Notes: generated by a model from the letters alone, not told the origin. DNA of 64,000 bases from an uncultured Collinsella sp. (GCA_900544865.1 UQXA01000008.1:1-64000), one strand, 5' to 3'; positions 6,636 through 15,187 are shown, counted from the stretch's first letter. A program made the numbers and translations.

Positions 6636-8636
6636 GTGTCCAGATCAACAAGGCAATGCTGCGTTTCGGCTAATAAGAACGATGGCTTTTTGCGTGTGGC
6701 GGCGGCGTCGCCGCAGATTCGCGTGGCCGATGTCGAGGGCAATGCCGAGGTTGCGCTGGCGGCTGTTCGCGAGGCTGCCGAGCGCGGCGTTCGCGCGCTG
6801 GTGCTGCCCGAGCTTAACTTGTGCGGCTATACCGCGGCCGATCTGTTCCATAACCGCACGCTGCTGCATGCCTGCGAGGCAGCGCTGGTGCACATCCTCG
6901 ATGAAACCCGTGAGCTGCCGATTGTCTTTACCATCGGTCTTCCCGTTGCAGTTGCCGAGAATATCTACAACTGCGCCGCCGTGTGCTGCGCGGGCGAGCT
7001 TTTGGGCCTCACGGCCAAGAAGTATCTGCCCAATTATGGCGAGTTCTACGAGCGCCGCTGGTTTGCTCCGGCGCCTGCGGATCCCGTGTGGGTTGAATTT
7101 GCCGGTCAGGGTCCGGTTCCGCTGGGTACGGGGCTTGTCTACCGCTGCTGCGACGAGGGCGCTGAGGACATGGTACTTGGCGTTGAGGTTTGCGAGGACC
7201 TGTGGGTGCCGGCGCCCCCTTCGACCGAGATGGCGCTTGCCGGTGCGACGGTGATCCTCAACCCGTCGGCCTCGGACGAGATTATCGGTAAGGCAGACTA
7301 TCGCCGCAGCCTCATCTCCAATCAGAGTGCGCGCCTGTACTGTGCCTATGCCTATGCAGACGCGAGCGAAGGCGAGTCCACGACCGATATGGTCTTTGCG
7401 GGCGAGAACCTCGTCTACGAAAACGGCTCTAAGCTGGCGGCGACGAAGCTCCTTACCTGCGATATGGCGGTTGCCGATGTTGACCTCGACCGTCTGGTTG
7501 CCGAGCGCCGTCGCTCGACGACGTGGACGCGCGCGGACGATGCGCCGGAGGCCGTGACCGTTGAGTTTTCGTTTGAGGGCGTGCTGGCCGAAGAACCTGT
7601 CCTGCGCGATGCCTGCGATATCGACCGCGTTTTCCCGCGCGCGCCCTTCGTGCCTGCCGACCATGGTGACCTGGCTGAGCGCTGCGAGACCATCCTCGAC
7701 CTGCAGACCGCGGGCCTCAAGACCCGCCTTGCCCATACGGGCACCAAGGCGGCCGTTATCGGCCTTTCGGGCGGTCTCGATTCCACGCTGGCGCTGCTTG
7801 TGACCGTGCGTGCCTTCGATGCGCTGGGGCTGCCGCGCACTGGTATCACAGCCGTGTCCATGCCCGGCTTCGGCACGACGCATCGCACCAAGTCGAATGC
7901 CGAGTCGCTCGCTCGCGACCTGGGTGTGAGCTTCCGCGAGGTTTCGATCCACGCGGCTGTGGAGCAGCACTTCAAGGACATTGAGCATGATCCGGCCGTG
8001 CAGGACGTGACCTACGAGAACAGCCAGGCGCGCGAGCGTACGCAGATTCTGATGGATCTGGCCAACCAGGCTGGCGGTTTTGTCATTGGCACGGGCGACC
8101 TGTCGGAGCTGGCGCTCGGCTGGGCTACCTATAACGGCGACCACATGAGCATGTACGCCGTCAACGCGAGCGTGCCCAAGACGCTCGTGCGTCACTTGGT
8201 GCGCTATGCCGCCGATGTCTTTGGCGGGCGCATTGCCGAGGTCTTGCTCGATATCCTCGATACGCCGGTGTCCCCCGAGCTTCTGCCGCCCACGGGCGAT
8301 GGCGAGATTGCACAGAAGACCGAGGATTTGGTGGGGCCGTACGAGCTGCACGATTACTTCCTCTACTACCTGCTGCGTTTTGGCTTTGAGCCCGGCAAGA
8401 TCTACCGCATGGCGCTCAAGAGCTTCGAGGGCGTCTACGACGCCAAGACCGTCCACACGTGGTTGCGTACGTTCTATCGTCGCTTCTTTGCCCAGCAGTT
8501 TAAGCGCAGCTGTCTGCCCGATGGTCCCAAGGTGGGCTCGGTGACGCTCAGCCCGCGCGGCGATTGGCGTATGCCGAGTGACGCCAGCTCGCGTCTGTGG
8601 CTTGCGCAGATCGACGCGCTCAATGCAATTGACTAA
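6636..8636 (+). CDS. nadE: Glutamine-dependent NAD+ synthetase
   Basis: 666 residues, the usual length of the two-domain form. It amidates nicotinic acid adenine dinucleotide to NAD+ with glutamine as ammonia donor, in the cytoplasm. The N-terminal CN-hydrolase/glutaminase domain (about 18-300) shows the Glu-Lys-Cys triad: Glu59 in LVLPELNLCGYT, Lys128/129 in TAKKYLPNYGEF, Cys186 in GVEVCEDLW. The synthetase domain has the ATP-pyrophosphatase loop SGGLDST at 378-384 and GTGDLSELALGW further on. The GTG at 6636 is used because GAAGGGG lies upstream; homologous sequence begins around residue 17 (GFLRVAAASPQIRVAD), so a slightly later start cannot be excluded. It appears to be a single-gene unit. 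Confidence 0.95.
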   Translation: MSRSTRQCCVSANKNDGFLRVAAASPQIRVADVEGNAEVALAAVREAAERGVRALVLPELNLCGYTAADLFHNRTLLHACEAALVHILDETRELPIVFTIGLPVAVAENIYNCAAVCCAGELLGLTAKKYLPNYGEFYERRWFAPAPADPVWVEFAGQGPVPLGTGLVYRCCDEGAEDMVLGVEVCEDLWVPAPPSTEMALAGATVILNPSASDEIIGKADYRRSLISNQSARLYCAYAYADASEGESTTDMVFAGENLVYENGSKLAATKLLTCDMAVADVDLDRLVAERRRSTTWTRADDAPEAVTVEFSFEGVLAEEPVLRDACDIDRVFPRAPFVPADHGDLAERCETILDLQTAGLKTRLAHTGTKAAVIGLSGGLDSTLALLVTVRAFDALGLPRTGITAVSMPGFGTTHRTKSNAESLARDLGVSFREVSIHAAVEQHFKDIEHDPAVQDVTYENSQARERTQILMDLANQAGGFVIGTGDLSELALGWATYNGDHMSMYAVNASVPKTLVRHLVRYAADVFGGRIAEVLLDILDTPVSPELLPPTGDGEIAQKTEDLVGPYELHDYFLYYLLRFGFEPGKIYRMALKSFEGVYDAKTVHTWLRTFYRRFFAQQFKRSCLPDGPKVGSVTLSPRGDWRMPSDASSRLWLAQIDALNAID

Positions 8637-8704
8637 GGTTGGCTAAATTGAACCAATACGGGGGTTGCAAGCGTTACACTTTTGCAATCTGATGGCCCGT
8701 ATCG

Positions 8705-8735
8705 CGCGGCGCTCTTGTCGGAGCGCCGCGTTTTT
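8705..8735 (+). terminator. Strong intrinsic terminator/attenuator before the aminotransferase
   Basis: CGCGGCGCTC and GAGCGCCGCG form a perfect 10-bp stem with loop TTGTCG and are followed by TTTTT. It ends only 20 bases before the aminotransferase ATG. Either it terminates nadE and the next promoter must overlap it, or it is an attenuator in the aminotransferase leader. The inverted repeat TTGCAA...TTGCAA lies just upstream (about 8665-8690). Confidence 0.8.
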
Positions 8736-8754
8736 CATATCGAAAGGTGGCACC

Positions 8755-9918
8755 ATGCAGGCATCGCAGCGTCTCGACCGCTTTGGCGCGGAGGTCTTCG
8801 CCTCGCTCAACAACAAACTTCTCGCGCTGAAGGCTCAGGGCAAGACCATTTACAACATGAGCGTGGGCACGCCCGACTTTAAGCCGTACGACCATGTGGT
8901 CGAGGCGCTCACGCAAGCGGCGCAAGATCCCGAGATGTGGAAGTATGCCCTGCGCGACCTGCCCGAGCTCAAGCAGGCCGTGTGCGATTACTATGAGCGT
9001 CGCTTTGGTGTTTCGGGCATTACGCCGTCCATGGTGCAGTCGTGCAACGGCACGCAGGAGGGCGTGGGCCATTTGGGCCTGGCCCTGCTCGATCCGGGTG
9101 ACACTATTTTGGTTCCCGATCCGTGCTACCCGGTCTTTGAGGCGGGTGCCAAGATCGCCGATGCCAAGCTCGAGTACTATCCGCTGGTTGCCGAGCATAA
9201 TTACCTGCCCTATGTGGCGGTCATCGATCCCGAGGTGGCCGATCGTGCCAAGTACATGATCGTGTCGCTGCCCGCCAACCCGGTGGGCTCGGTGGGCACG
9301 CCCGAGATCTACGAGGAGATCATCGCTTTCGCCCGCGAGCACGACCTGTTGATCGTTCACGACAACGCATACTCCGACATCGTGTTCGACGGCGAGCCGG
9401 GCGGCAGCTTCTTGCAGTATCCCGGCGCGCTCGAGGTGGGCGTCGAGTTCTTCTCGCTTTCCAAGTCGTTTAACGTCACCGGTGCCCGCATCGGCTTTTT
9501 GGTCGGCCGAGAGGACGTGGTCTCTGCCTTTGCCAAGCTGCGCAGCCAGATTGACTTTGGTATGTTCTTCCCGATCCAGAAGGCCGCCATCGCGTGCCTT
9601 AATGGCCCGCGCGATGAGGTCGAGGCGCAGCGTCTGAAGTACCAGGAGCGCCGCGACGCCCTGTGCGACGGTCTTGAGGGCCTGGGCTGGGAGCGACCCA
9701 ACGCGCATGGCTCTATGTTTGTGTGGGCCAAGCTCCCCGGTGGTCGCACCGATTCCATGGCGTTTTGCGAGGAGCTCATGGAGAAGGCCGGCGTTGTGGT
9801 GACGCCGGGCGCGAGCTTTGGTCCTTCGGGCGAGGGGCACGTGCGCATGGCGCTGGTCTTACCGCCCGACCAGATCGCTTTGGCTGTCGAGGCCATTCGT
9901 GAGGCGGGCCTGTATTAG
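8755..9918 (+). CDS. PLP-dependent class I/II aminotransferase
   Basis: 387 residues from the ATG at 8755 (ribosome site GAAAGGTGG). It is a fold-type I aminotransferase: substrate-loop MSVGTPDFKPYDHV, PLP-contact NGTQEGVGHLGLALLDPGD, ANPVGSVG, DNAYSDIVFDG, and the Schiff-base Lys in SLSKSFNVTGARIGF. The overall pattern is closest to LL-diaminopimelate/N-acetyl-diaminopimelate aminotransferase-like proteins. The window contains the acetylase (dapH) and a candidate deacetylase (18649) of the acetyl-DAP route but no dedicated aminotransferase, so this gene could supply that step; the substrate remains inference. It is transcribed alone or behind an attenuator-like hairpin. Confidence 0.85.
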   Translation: MQASQRLDRFGAEVFASLNNKLLALKAQGKTIYNMSVGTPDFKPYDHVVEALTQAAQDPEMWKYALRDLPELKQAVCDYYERRFGVSGITPSMVQSCNGTQEGVGHLGLALLDPGDTILVPDPCYPVFEAGAKIADAKLEYYPLVAEHNYLPYVAVIDPEVADRAKYMIVSLPANPVGSVGTPEIYEEIIAFAREHDLLIVHDNAYSDIVFDGEPGGSFLQYPGALEVGVEFFSLSKSFNVTGARIGFLVGREDVVSAFAKLRSQIDFGMFFPIQKAAIACLNGPRDEVEAQRLKYQERRDALCDGLEGLGWERPNAHGSMFVWAKLPGGRTDSMAFCEELMEKAGVVVTPGASFGPSGEGHVRMALVLPPDQIALAVEAIREAGLY

Positions 9919-10061
9919 AAAGTTATTTTGGCTCGTCAATAGTTCGAAACCGATTTCGTGCAGTTATTTTACGAATTCTGCAAACAATTTCGGTAAACGG
10001 TCGATTTTTGGCTGCGAATAGGAGCATAATCAAAGTCCCGATTGGATGTATTGGGATTACG

Positions 10062-10094
10062 ACAAGCCGCTCGGGTCGTTCCCGGGCGGCTTGT
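10062..10094 (+). terminator. Hairpin in the ldh upstream region
   Basis: ACAAGCCGCTCGGG pairs with CCCGGGCGGCTTGT (one G-T pair) around TCGTT and is followed by TTGTGG. It probably terminates the aminotransferase transcript, yet it ends 25 bases before the ldh start. There is no room for a promoter in between, so it may sit inside the ldh leader as an attenuator. Confidence 0.65.
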
Positions 10095-10119
10095 TTGTGG
10101 AGAGAGATGGGAGTTTCTA

Positions 10120-11070
10120 ATGGTTAACGAGAAGAAGGTCGCTATCGTCGGCTGCGGTTTCGTCGGTTCGTCTTCGGCGTTCGCGCTGATGCAGAGCGGT
10201 CTGTTCTCCGAGATGGTCCTCATCGACGTGGACAAGAACCGCGCCGAGGGTGAGGCCCTGGATATCGCGCACGGCATGACGTTTGCCGAGCCGATGAAGA
10301 TCTACGCCGGCGATTATTCCGATGTCGCCGACGCCGCCATGATCGTCGTCACTGCTGGCGCTGCCCAGAAGCCCGGTGAGACCCGCCTGGACCTGGTCAA
10401 TAAGAACGTCAGCATCTTTAAGTCCATTATCCCCGAGATTAAGAAGTCCGGCTTCGACGGTATTCTGCTCATCGTCTCCAACCCGGTCGATGTTCTGACC
10501 TACGCCGCCATCAAGATGTCCGGCCTGCCCGAGGGCCACGTCATCGGTTCCGGCACTGTGCTCGACACCGGCCGCCTGCAGCAGATGCTTGGTGCCCACG
10601 TCGAGGTTGACCCGCGCGATGTCCAGGCCTATGTCATGGGCGAGCACGGCGACTCCGAGTTTGTCGCTTGGTCCAGCGCTCAGGTTGCCGGCGTTCCGCT
10701 GAACACCTTCTGTGAGCTTCACGGCCACCTGGAGCATGAGGCTGCCGAGAAGCGCATTGCCGAGGACGTCAAGAACTCCGCCTACACCATCATCGAGAAA
10801 AAGCACGCCACCTACTATGGCGTCGCCATGGCCGTCAAGCGCATCTGCACCGCCGTCATGCGCGATGAGCAGACCGTTCTGCCTGTCTCCTCGCTCATGG
10901 TGGGCGAGTATGGCCTGTCCGATCTTGCCATCTCCATGCCGACCGTCGTTGGCCGCGACGGCGTTGTCTGCCGCGTCCCCGTGCCGCTGGACGATGACGA
11001 GCAGCATGAGCTCACCGTCTCCGCCAAGGCCCTCAAGGACATCATCGACAGCGTCGATTTCTCCTGCTAA
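10120..11070 (+). CDS. ldh: L-lactate dehydrogenase
   Basis: 316 residues; reduces pyruvate to L-lactate with NADH, the redox-balancing step of fermentation. Seen: Rossmann motif GCGFVGSSSAFAL near the N-terminus, acidic NADH-selecting LIDVDKN, the substrate loop AGAAQKPGETRLDLVNKN, SNPVDVLTY, and catalytic His in GEHGDSEFVAWS. The malate-specific loop residues are not present, favouring lactate over malate. The ATG at 10120 is chosen (GAGAGATGGGAG upstream); the in-frame extension to 10042 runs through the hairpin. It is monocistronic and closed by a strong terminator. Confidence 0.95.
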   Translation: MVNEKKVAIVGCGFVGSSSAFALMQSGLFSEMVLIDVDKNRAEGEALDIAHGMTFAEPMKIYAGDYSDVADAAMIVVTAGAAQKPGETRLDLVNKNVSIFKSIIPEIKKSGFDGILLIVSNPVDVLTYAAIKMSGLPEGHVIGSGTVLDTGRLQQMLGAHVEVDPRDVQAYVMGEHGDSEFVAWSSAQVAGVPLNTFCELHGHLEHEAAEKRIAEDVKNSAYTIIEKKHATYYGVAMAVKRICTAVMRDEQTVLPVSSLMVGEYGLSDLAISMPTVVGRDGVVCRVPVPLDDDEQHELTVSAKALKDIIDSVDFSC

Positions 11071-11103
11071 ATCAAGCTCGCTAGAGCGAAAAGCTACAAT
11101 GAA

Positions 11104-11137
11104 GGCGTCCGGGTCCACACGGCCCGGGCGCCTTTTT
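11104..11137 (+). terminator. Intrinsic terminator of ldh
   Basis: GGCGTCCGGG and CCCGGGCGCC form the stem (one G-T pair) and TTTTT follows. Confidence 0.9.
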
Positions 11138-11184
11138 GGTGCAAAGAAACCTGACCCCAATGCACCATAGTTGATGGGAGGGCC

Positions 11185-12345
11185 ATGTCGGATTCGCCTA
11201 ATTTTTTGACCTATGCCCAGACGGCGTTTGATCCGTTTGAGGAGCGGCCGTTCTGCGCGGTGGATAGCCTCGTCTTTGCGTGGTTGTCCTATTTGCGTTT
11301 GCCGGGTGATATGGCGGAGCTGACGAACTGGCAGGGCCTAGACGTACGAGAGCTGCTGCGTGCCGAGTGCTACCGGGACATGATTGACGACTTGTGGGAC
11401 CCAGAGGGGAGCAGGGCCTTGCTGGAGGCCGTGGCAGCAAGCCCTCGCTACCGTGGCGTGCACGTTTGCGGCTATCATGCCGTGAGGGATGTGGTGGCGA
11501 CAGAGCAGTTTGCAGCCATGGCGTTCCGGTTTCCGGCGGGGTTTAGTTATCTTTCCTTCCGGGGGACCGACAGCACGATTGTGGGCTGGAAAGAGGATTT
11601 TAACATGGCGTTCCGGTGTCCTGTGTCGGCTCAGGAATCCGCGGCGCGTTATGTGGACGAGGCGGCGGATGCGATTGACGGGCCGCTTTTGTGCGGAGGT
11701 CATTCCAAGGGTGGAAACCTTGCGGTGTACGGTGCGGCGATGTGCTCCGATGTCGCCCGTGCGCGAATCGAACGGGCGTATTCCCATGATGGTCCGGGTT
11801 TCGTCGAGGAGTTTCTGAACGGCAACGCCTTTGCCGATCTTTCCGACCGAATCGACAAGACGCTACCTCGGTCGTCGATCTTTGGCATGATGTTCGAGAC
11901 GCAGGAGGACTATGCCATCGTTGAGAGCACCGAGTTCAGTCTGCTGCAGCACAATCCCTTTAGCTGGGTGGTTGATGGTCGCGACTTCGTGTACTGTGAG
12001 CGCCTGTCCGCCGGCGCTCGTTACGTTGATGGTTCCATTCGCGAGATGCTGCTCGCAGTGTCGCCTAGCGAGCGCGAGCGTTTTGTAGACGCGTTGTTCT
12101 CCGTGTTTGAGGCTACGGGTGCTGAGCGGTTTGCGGATATCGCTGGGAATCTGCGCGAGAGCCTGCCCGTGATGCTCCAGGCTGCGCAAGGCTTTGACAA
12201 TGATACACGACGCTTTGTCTCGCAGACCATCGTGGCAATCCTTAAATGCGCGCTGCTGCCCAAACGACCCCAGATCGACATGCGCGCTGCCGGTAAGAGT
12301 TTGGCAGAACAGCTCGAGGCTTGGCAGTCCGAGCTCCTGCACTAG
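11185..12345 (+). CDS. Mbeg1-like (DUF2974) alpha/beta-hydrolase
   Basis: 386 residues. The pattern YLSFRGTDSTIVGWKEDFNM followed by the nucleophile elbow GGHSKGGNLAVYGA and then SHDGPGF is characteristic of the DUF2974/Mbeg1-like lipase-type hydrolases of Firmicutes and Actinobacteria. Ser in GGHSKGG is the expected nucleophile. No signal peptide is seen, so it is probably cytoplasmic. The physiological substrate is unknown. It is a single gene with its own ribosome site (GATGGGAGG). Confidence 0.85.
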   Translation: MSDSPNFLTYAQTAFDPFEERPFCAVDSLVFAWLSYLRLPGDMAELTNWQGLDVRELLRAECYRDMIDDLWDPEGSRALLEAVAASPRYRGVHVCGYHAVRDVVATEQFAAMAFRFPAGFSYLSFRGTDSTIVGWKEDFNMAFRCPVSAQESAARYVDEAADAIDGPLLCGGHSKGGNLAVYGAAMCSDVARARIERAYSHDGPGFVEEFLNGNAFADLSDRIDKTLPRSSIFGMMFETQEDYAIVESTEFSLLQHNPFSWVVDGRDFVYCERLSAGARYVDGSIREMLLAVSPSERERFVDALFSVFEATGAERFADIAGNLRESLPVMLQAAQGFDNDTRRFVSQTIVAILKCALLPKRPQIDMRAAGKSLAEQLEAWQSELLH

Positions 12346-12447
12346 CCATTAGTGTAAAGCGGCCTGTCCCCGATGCACCAATCTTCGATGCGCCTGGGGC
12401 GGGCTCGACCGCTATACTGGTTCGTGCTCAATTCGATCTAGAACGGA

Positions 12448-13461
12448 ATGCCGTATATGAAAATCAATCACGCGATTCTGCATATCCTGGACTTTGACTC
12501 TGCCGTCAACGTTATGAGCCAGCGCGAGCTCGATATCGAGAGCCGTACCGTGCGCAACTTCGTGACCACGCACCTGCGGCGCGCTCGTACTTCGGCCGAC
12601 AACAAGCGTGCCACGTTTGCCGAGAACTCAGCATTCGGCGGCGAGCTCAAGGGCTATTTCTTTGGCGAGCGCGAGTTCGTGGACCTGTCGCAGCAGATTG
12701 CGGAGTTTATCTCCTCCGAGCTCACCAAGGCTGAGAAAGCCGAGTCCACCGACGTGCTCGTGGCTGATTTTGACGACGATGAGGATGCCCGCTGGTTTGC
12801 CGTGATGCTGCTGGGCTCCAAGCAGGCTTTTATGCACGAAGTGGGCCGCGAGGAGGGGGAGGTGCGCAACGACATCGCGCGCCACTACGCCATTCTGCCG
12901 AACCCCTCGCAAAAGGTGCCGAGCTATGCCATCGTGCGCGCGAGCACCATGGAGATCGGCTATGTGGACAAGAAACGCAAGATCGCCGGCGAGGACCGTA
13001 TGCTTATCCCCGATGGCCTGCTGCAGTGCGACACGGGCGTATCGGGCAAGGAGGTCATCGACACCGTGACGCGTGTGGTCGAGGAAGTCGCCGAGGAGCA
13101 CGGTGCCAATACGGCCGTAGCGCTCGCCAAGGTTAAGGCTGCTGTTGCCGAGAAGGTCGAGGATGACGAGGAGCTGCCGCCTTGGGATATCGTCGACGAG
13201 GTCTTTGAGGACGAGCCGGTCATCAAGGAGAGTGTGCGCGCCGCACTGACCGAGGAGAAGGTTCCTGAGCGTGTGCCCGTGGAGCGCAAGCAGGTCGAAC
13301 GCGCGGCGGTGCGCAATCACAAGATCCGTACCGACACGGGTATCGAGATCAGCTTCCCGGCCGAGATGGGTTCGAACTCCGAGTACATCGAGTTTGTCAA
13401 CGAGCCCAACGGCCTCATCTCCATCGAGCTCAAAAACATCGGGTCAATTGAGAATCGATAA
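12448..13461 (+). CDS. Nucleoid-associated protein, NdpA/YejK family
   Basis: 337 residues with the 37-kDa nucleoid-associated protein layout: an N-terminal MKINHAILHILDF strand-helix unit, the ENSAFGGELKGYFFGEREFVDLSQQIAEFI region, and a central segment with phosphate-rich-partner contacts (PNPSQKVPSYAIV). The role is as a DNA/nucleoid binder of unknown specific function. ATG 12448 is used; ATG 12457 is equally possible because no strong ribosome site is visible (only AACGGA). A -10-like TATACT lies at 12413. The linker near 220-290 is unusually rich in Glu and Val. Confidence 0.85.
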   Translation: MPYMKINHAILHILDFDSAVNVMSQRELDIESRTVRNFVTTHLRRARTSADNKRATFAENSAFGGELKGYFFGEREFVDLSQQIAEFISSELTKAEKAESTDVLVADFDDDEDARWFAVMLLGSKQAFMHEVGREEGEVRNDIARHYAILPNPSQKVPSYAIVRASTMEIGYVDKKRKIAGEDRMLIPDGLLQCDTGVSGKEVIDTVTRVVEEVAEEHGANTAVALAKVKAAVAEKVEDDEELPPWDIVDEVFEDEPVIKESVRAALTEEKVPERVPVERKQVERAAVRNHKIRTDTGIEISFPAEMGSNSEYIEFVNEPNGLISIELKNIGSIENR

Positions 13462-13483
13462 GGCTTTTTATTTTGAATAAAAG

Positions 13484-13525
13484 TCTGGATTATATTTTGA
13501 AGTATACTTGGAAATATAATCCAGA
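13484..13525. promoter_or_regulatory. Palindromic operator of the Phd/RelE-type module
   Basis: TCTGGATTATATTT (13484-13497) and AAATATAATCCAGA (13512-13525) form a perfect 14-bp inverted repeat with a 14-base spacer containing GTATAC. The right arm includes a consensus -10 TATAAT (13515-13520), and the antitoxin ATG is 20 bases downstream. This is the expected arrangement for autorepression by a toxin-antitoxin complex. Confidence 0.8.
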
Positions 13526-13545
13526 TTATTTTTTTGGAGGTCAAA

Positions 13546-13896
13546 ATGTCCCCACTTGTTCTGGAAAAACCGGTGTTTACAAAAGACCAGGTTGTTTCTG
13601 CTACCGAAGCAAGCAAGTCCTTATCCGCCGTTCGTAAACGCGCAAAACGTGCGCCTCAGTTCATTGCTGATCATAATGATATCGATACCGTGATTATCGA
13701 CTATGCTGCCTATGAGGAAATGTACGGCGCGCTGCAGTATCTGCGTGAACTTGAGATAAATCGCATCGCTGCGGATCGAGTCAAGCATGGTCCGCATGAG
13801 TTTGTTCCGTTTGAGGACGCCTTAACTGCCGAGGAGCTCGCGGAGCTTGAGTCGATGGATCCGGACGCGATTCCCGACGAGGATTTTTTCGAATGA
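13546..13896 (+). CDS. Phd/YefM-like antitoxin
   Basis: 116 residues; start at ATG 13546 behind TTGGAGG. The core VVSATEASKSLSAVRKRAKRAPQF then IDTVIIDYAAYEEMYGALQYL is the beta-alpha pattern of Phd/YefM antitoxins that dimerise on operator DNA. The C-terminal tail is strongly acidic (ELESMDPDAIPDEDFFE), as expected for the toxin-neutralising part. It overlaps the toxin gene by 4 bases (ATGA), so translation is coupled, and it is preceded by a perfect palindrome. Confidence 0.85.
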   Translation: MSPLVLEKPVFTKDQVVSATEASKSLSAVRKRAKRAPQFIADHNDIDTVIIDYAAYEEMYGALQYLRELEINRIAADRVKHGPHEFVPFEDALTAEELAELESMDPDAIPDEDFFE

Positions 13897-14237
13897 GCGG
13901 GCATTTTGTTGTCGGCTTTTTGAATCGAGACGTCGAGAAGGAATATCAAAAACTAGATGGATCCCAGCGCAGGCTCGTCCGTATTGCCGTCGCAAAATTA
14001 AAGACGCGCGCTGATGAAATCGGGACGCCGCTTCACGGCGAGCTCGCCGGCTGTAAAAAGATTAAATGGCGGAATGCGGGACTCCGAATGGTTTTTCGAA
14101 TCCGGGAGGACGGAACGGTTGAGATTGCCGAGATTGTGGCAATAGGGCGGCGCGATCGTTCCGAGGTCTATAAGACGGCCGTAGGGCGCCTGTCAAAGCA
14201 ATCCGCCATGGTTGAATACGACGGAACCCTGAGATAG
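13893..14237 (+). CDS. RelE/ParE-superfamily toxin
   Basis: 114 residues. The pattern VVGFLNRDVEKEYQKLDGSQRRLVRIAVAKLKTRADEIG, then CKKIKWRNAGLRMVFRI and VEIAEIVAIGRRDRSEVYKTAV, is that of RelE/ParE toxins; the K-W-R-N-A-G-L-R-M-V-F-R strand carries the basic residues that in RelE relatives contact mRNA. It is most likely a ribosome-dependent mRNA interferase; a ParE-type gyrase target cannot be excluded from sequence. Coupled to the antitoxin through the ATGA overlap. Confidence 0.85.
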   Translation: MSGHFVVGFLNRDVEKEYQKLDGSQRRLVRIAVAKLKTRADEIGTPLHGELAGCKKIKWRNAGLRMVFRIREDGTVEIAEIVAIGRRDRSEVYKTAVGRLSKQSAMVEYDGTLR

Positions 14238-14240
14238 GGA

Positions 14241-14279
14241 AGGCCGAAGTTCCGATGGTGCTTCGGCCTATTTTGTTTT
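14241..14279 (+). terminator. Intrinsic terminator of the toxin-antitoxin operon
   Basis: AGGCCGAAG pairs with CTTCGGCCT, followed by ATTTTGTTTT. Confidence 0.85.
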
Positions 14280-14316
14280 CGGCTTGGTTGCTGACATTAC
14301 CCCGCAGGTTGAGCAC

Positions 14317-14434
14317 ACGTCAGCGAAAACGCCCCTAGGCGAGCAAGGTGACGTGAAAGAGGAGGGCATTGACCTTCTGGTCATGCCCGACGATTGAACG
14401 TCAGATTGCCGCTTAGGGGCGTTTGCAGCGTCGA
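14317..14434 (-). ncRNA. Structured intergenic element, family 1 copy 1
   Basis: On the minus strand the core 14424-14327 (98 nt) folds into an outer stem AAACGCCCCTAAGCG / CGCCTAGGGGCGTTT, an inner stem TGACGT/ACGTCA, and an apical hairpin GGGCATGACC-AGAA-GGTCAATGCCC. A second 98-nt copy lies at 61586-61683 with different but still complementary outer stem bases and a matching change in the apical stem. This points to selection on structure. It lies downstream of dapH on the same strand. Not assigned to a known family. Confidence 0.6.
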
Positions 14435-14437
14435 CCT

Positions 14438-14465
14438 GTTACGCGGTTTGTCAAAACCGCGTAAC
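14438..14465. terminator. Hairpin directly after dapH
   Basis: GTTACGCGGTTT pairs with AAACCGCGTAAC around GTCA. It lies 3 bases beyond the dapH stop on the minus strand. It lacks a clear T-tract, so it may be a weak terminator or a 3'-end stabiliser. Confidence 0.5.
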
Positions 14466-14467
14466 TA

Positions 14468-15187
14468 TTAAAGTTGACGTAAGCCCTCTTCGAGACCGGT
14501 CTTGCTGTCGGTCTTCTCATCGCGCATCTTGATGACGCGGGCGGGGACACCGGCCACGACGGCGCTGGCGGGGACGTCCTCGACGCATACGGCGCCGGCG
14601 GCAACGACAGCACCCTTGCCCACGCGCACGCCCTCCAGGACCACAGCATTAGCGCCGATCATGACATCATCTTCGATGATGACGGGCGTGGCACTCGCGG
14701 GCTCAACGACGCCTGCCAGTACGGTGCCGGCGCCGATGTGGCAGTTCTTGCCCACGGTTGCGCGGCCGCCCAGGACGGCGCCCATATCAATCATAGAGCC
14801 CTCGCCGATAACGGAGCCGATGTTGATGATGGCGCCCATCATGATGACGGCGCGGTCGCCGATCTCGACGCGGTCGCGGATGATCGCGCCCGGCTCAATG
14901 CGGGCGTTGATGCCCTTAAGGTCGAGCATGGGGACGGCGGAGTTGCGGCAGTCATTCTCGACGTCGTAGTAATCGATGGAATCGGCATTGGCGTCCAGGA
15001 TGGCCTTGAGTTCCTCCCAGTCGCCAAAGACGGTCTTGCCGCGACGACCACCGTAGACGTGCGCATCGCCCCACTGGACCTTCATGCCGGGCTTTTCGCG
15101 CACGTACAGCTTGACGGGCGTCTTTTTGGGCGCGGTGGCGATGTAGTTGATAATCTCCTGTGCATCCATCTCGGCTGCATTGCTCAT
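14468..15187 (-). CDS. dapH: Tetrahydrodipicolinate N-acetyltransferase
   Basis: 239 residues, standard for DapH. Acetylates 2,3,4,5-tetrahydrodipicolinate with acetyl-CoA, committing lysine/DAP synthesis to the acetylated branch. The N-terminal domain (KKTPVKLYVREKPGMKVQWG region, YGGRRGKTVFGDWEELKAIL) is followed from ~95 by a left-handed beta-helix of hexapeptide repeats (IGDRAVIMMGAIINIGSVIG, VGKNCHIGAGTVLAGVVEP) and a C-terminal cap VVAGVPARVIK. Last gene of the lysA-dapA, dapB, dapH operon, 39 bases after dapB, with ribosome site GGAGAG. Under the lysine riboswitch upstream of lysA-dapA. Confidence 0.95.
   Translation of the reverse strand: MSNAAEMDAQEIINYIATAPKKTPVKLYVREKPGMKVQWGDAHVYGGRRGKTVFGDWEELKAILDANADSIDYYDVENDCRNSAVPMLDLKGINARIEPGAIIRDRVEIGDRAVIMMGAIINIGSVIGEGSMIDMGAVLGGRATVGKNCHIGAGTVLAGVVEPASATPVIIEDDVMIGANAVVLEGVRVGKGAVVAAGAVCVEDVPASAVVAGVPARVIKMRDEKTDSKTGLEEGLRQL

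Noticed and set aside
6645..8456. Minus-strand 603-codon frame across nadE
   Set aside because: Antisense shadow; nadE has intact catalytic motifs on the plus strand.
8640..8754. T-box or other riboswitch before the aminotransferase
   Set aside because: A strong terminator hairpin is present but no T-box sequence or known aptamer landmark could be found in the short leader.
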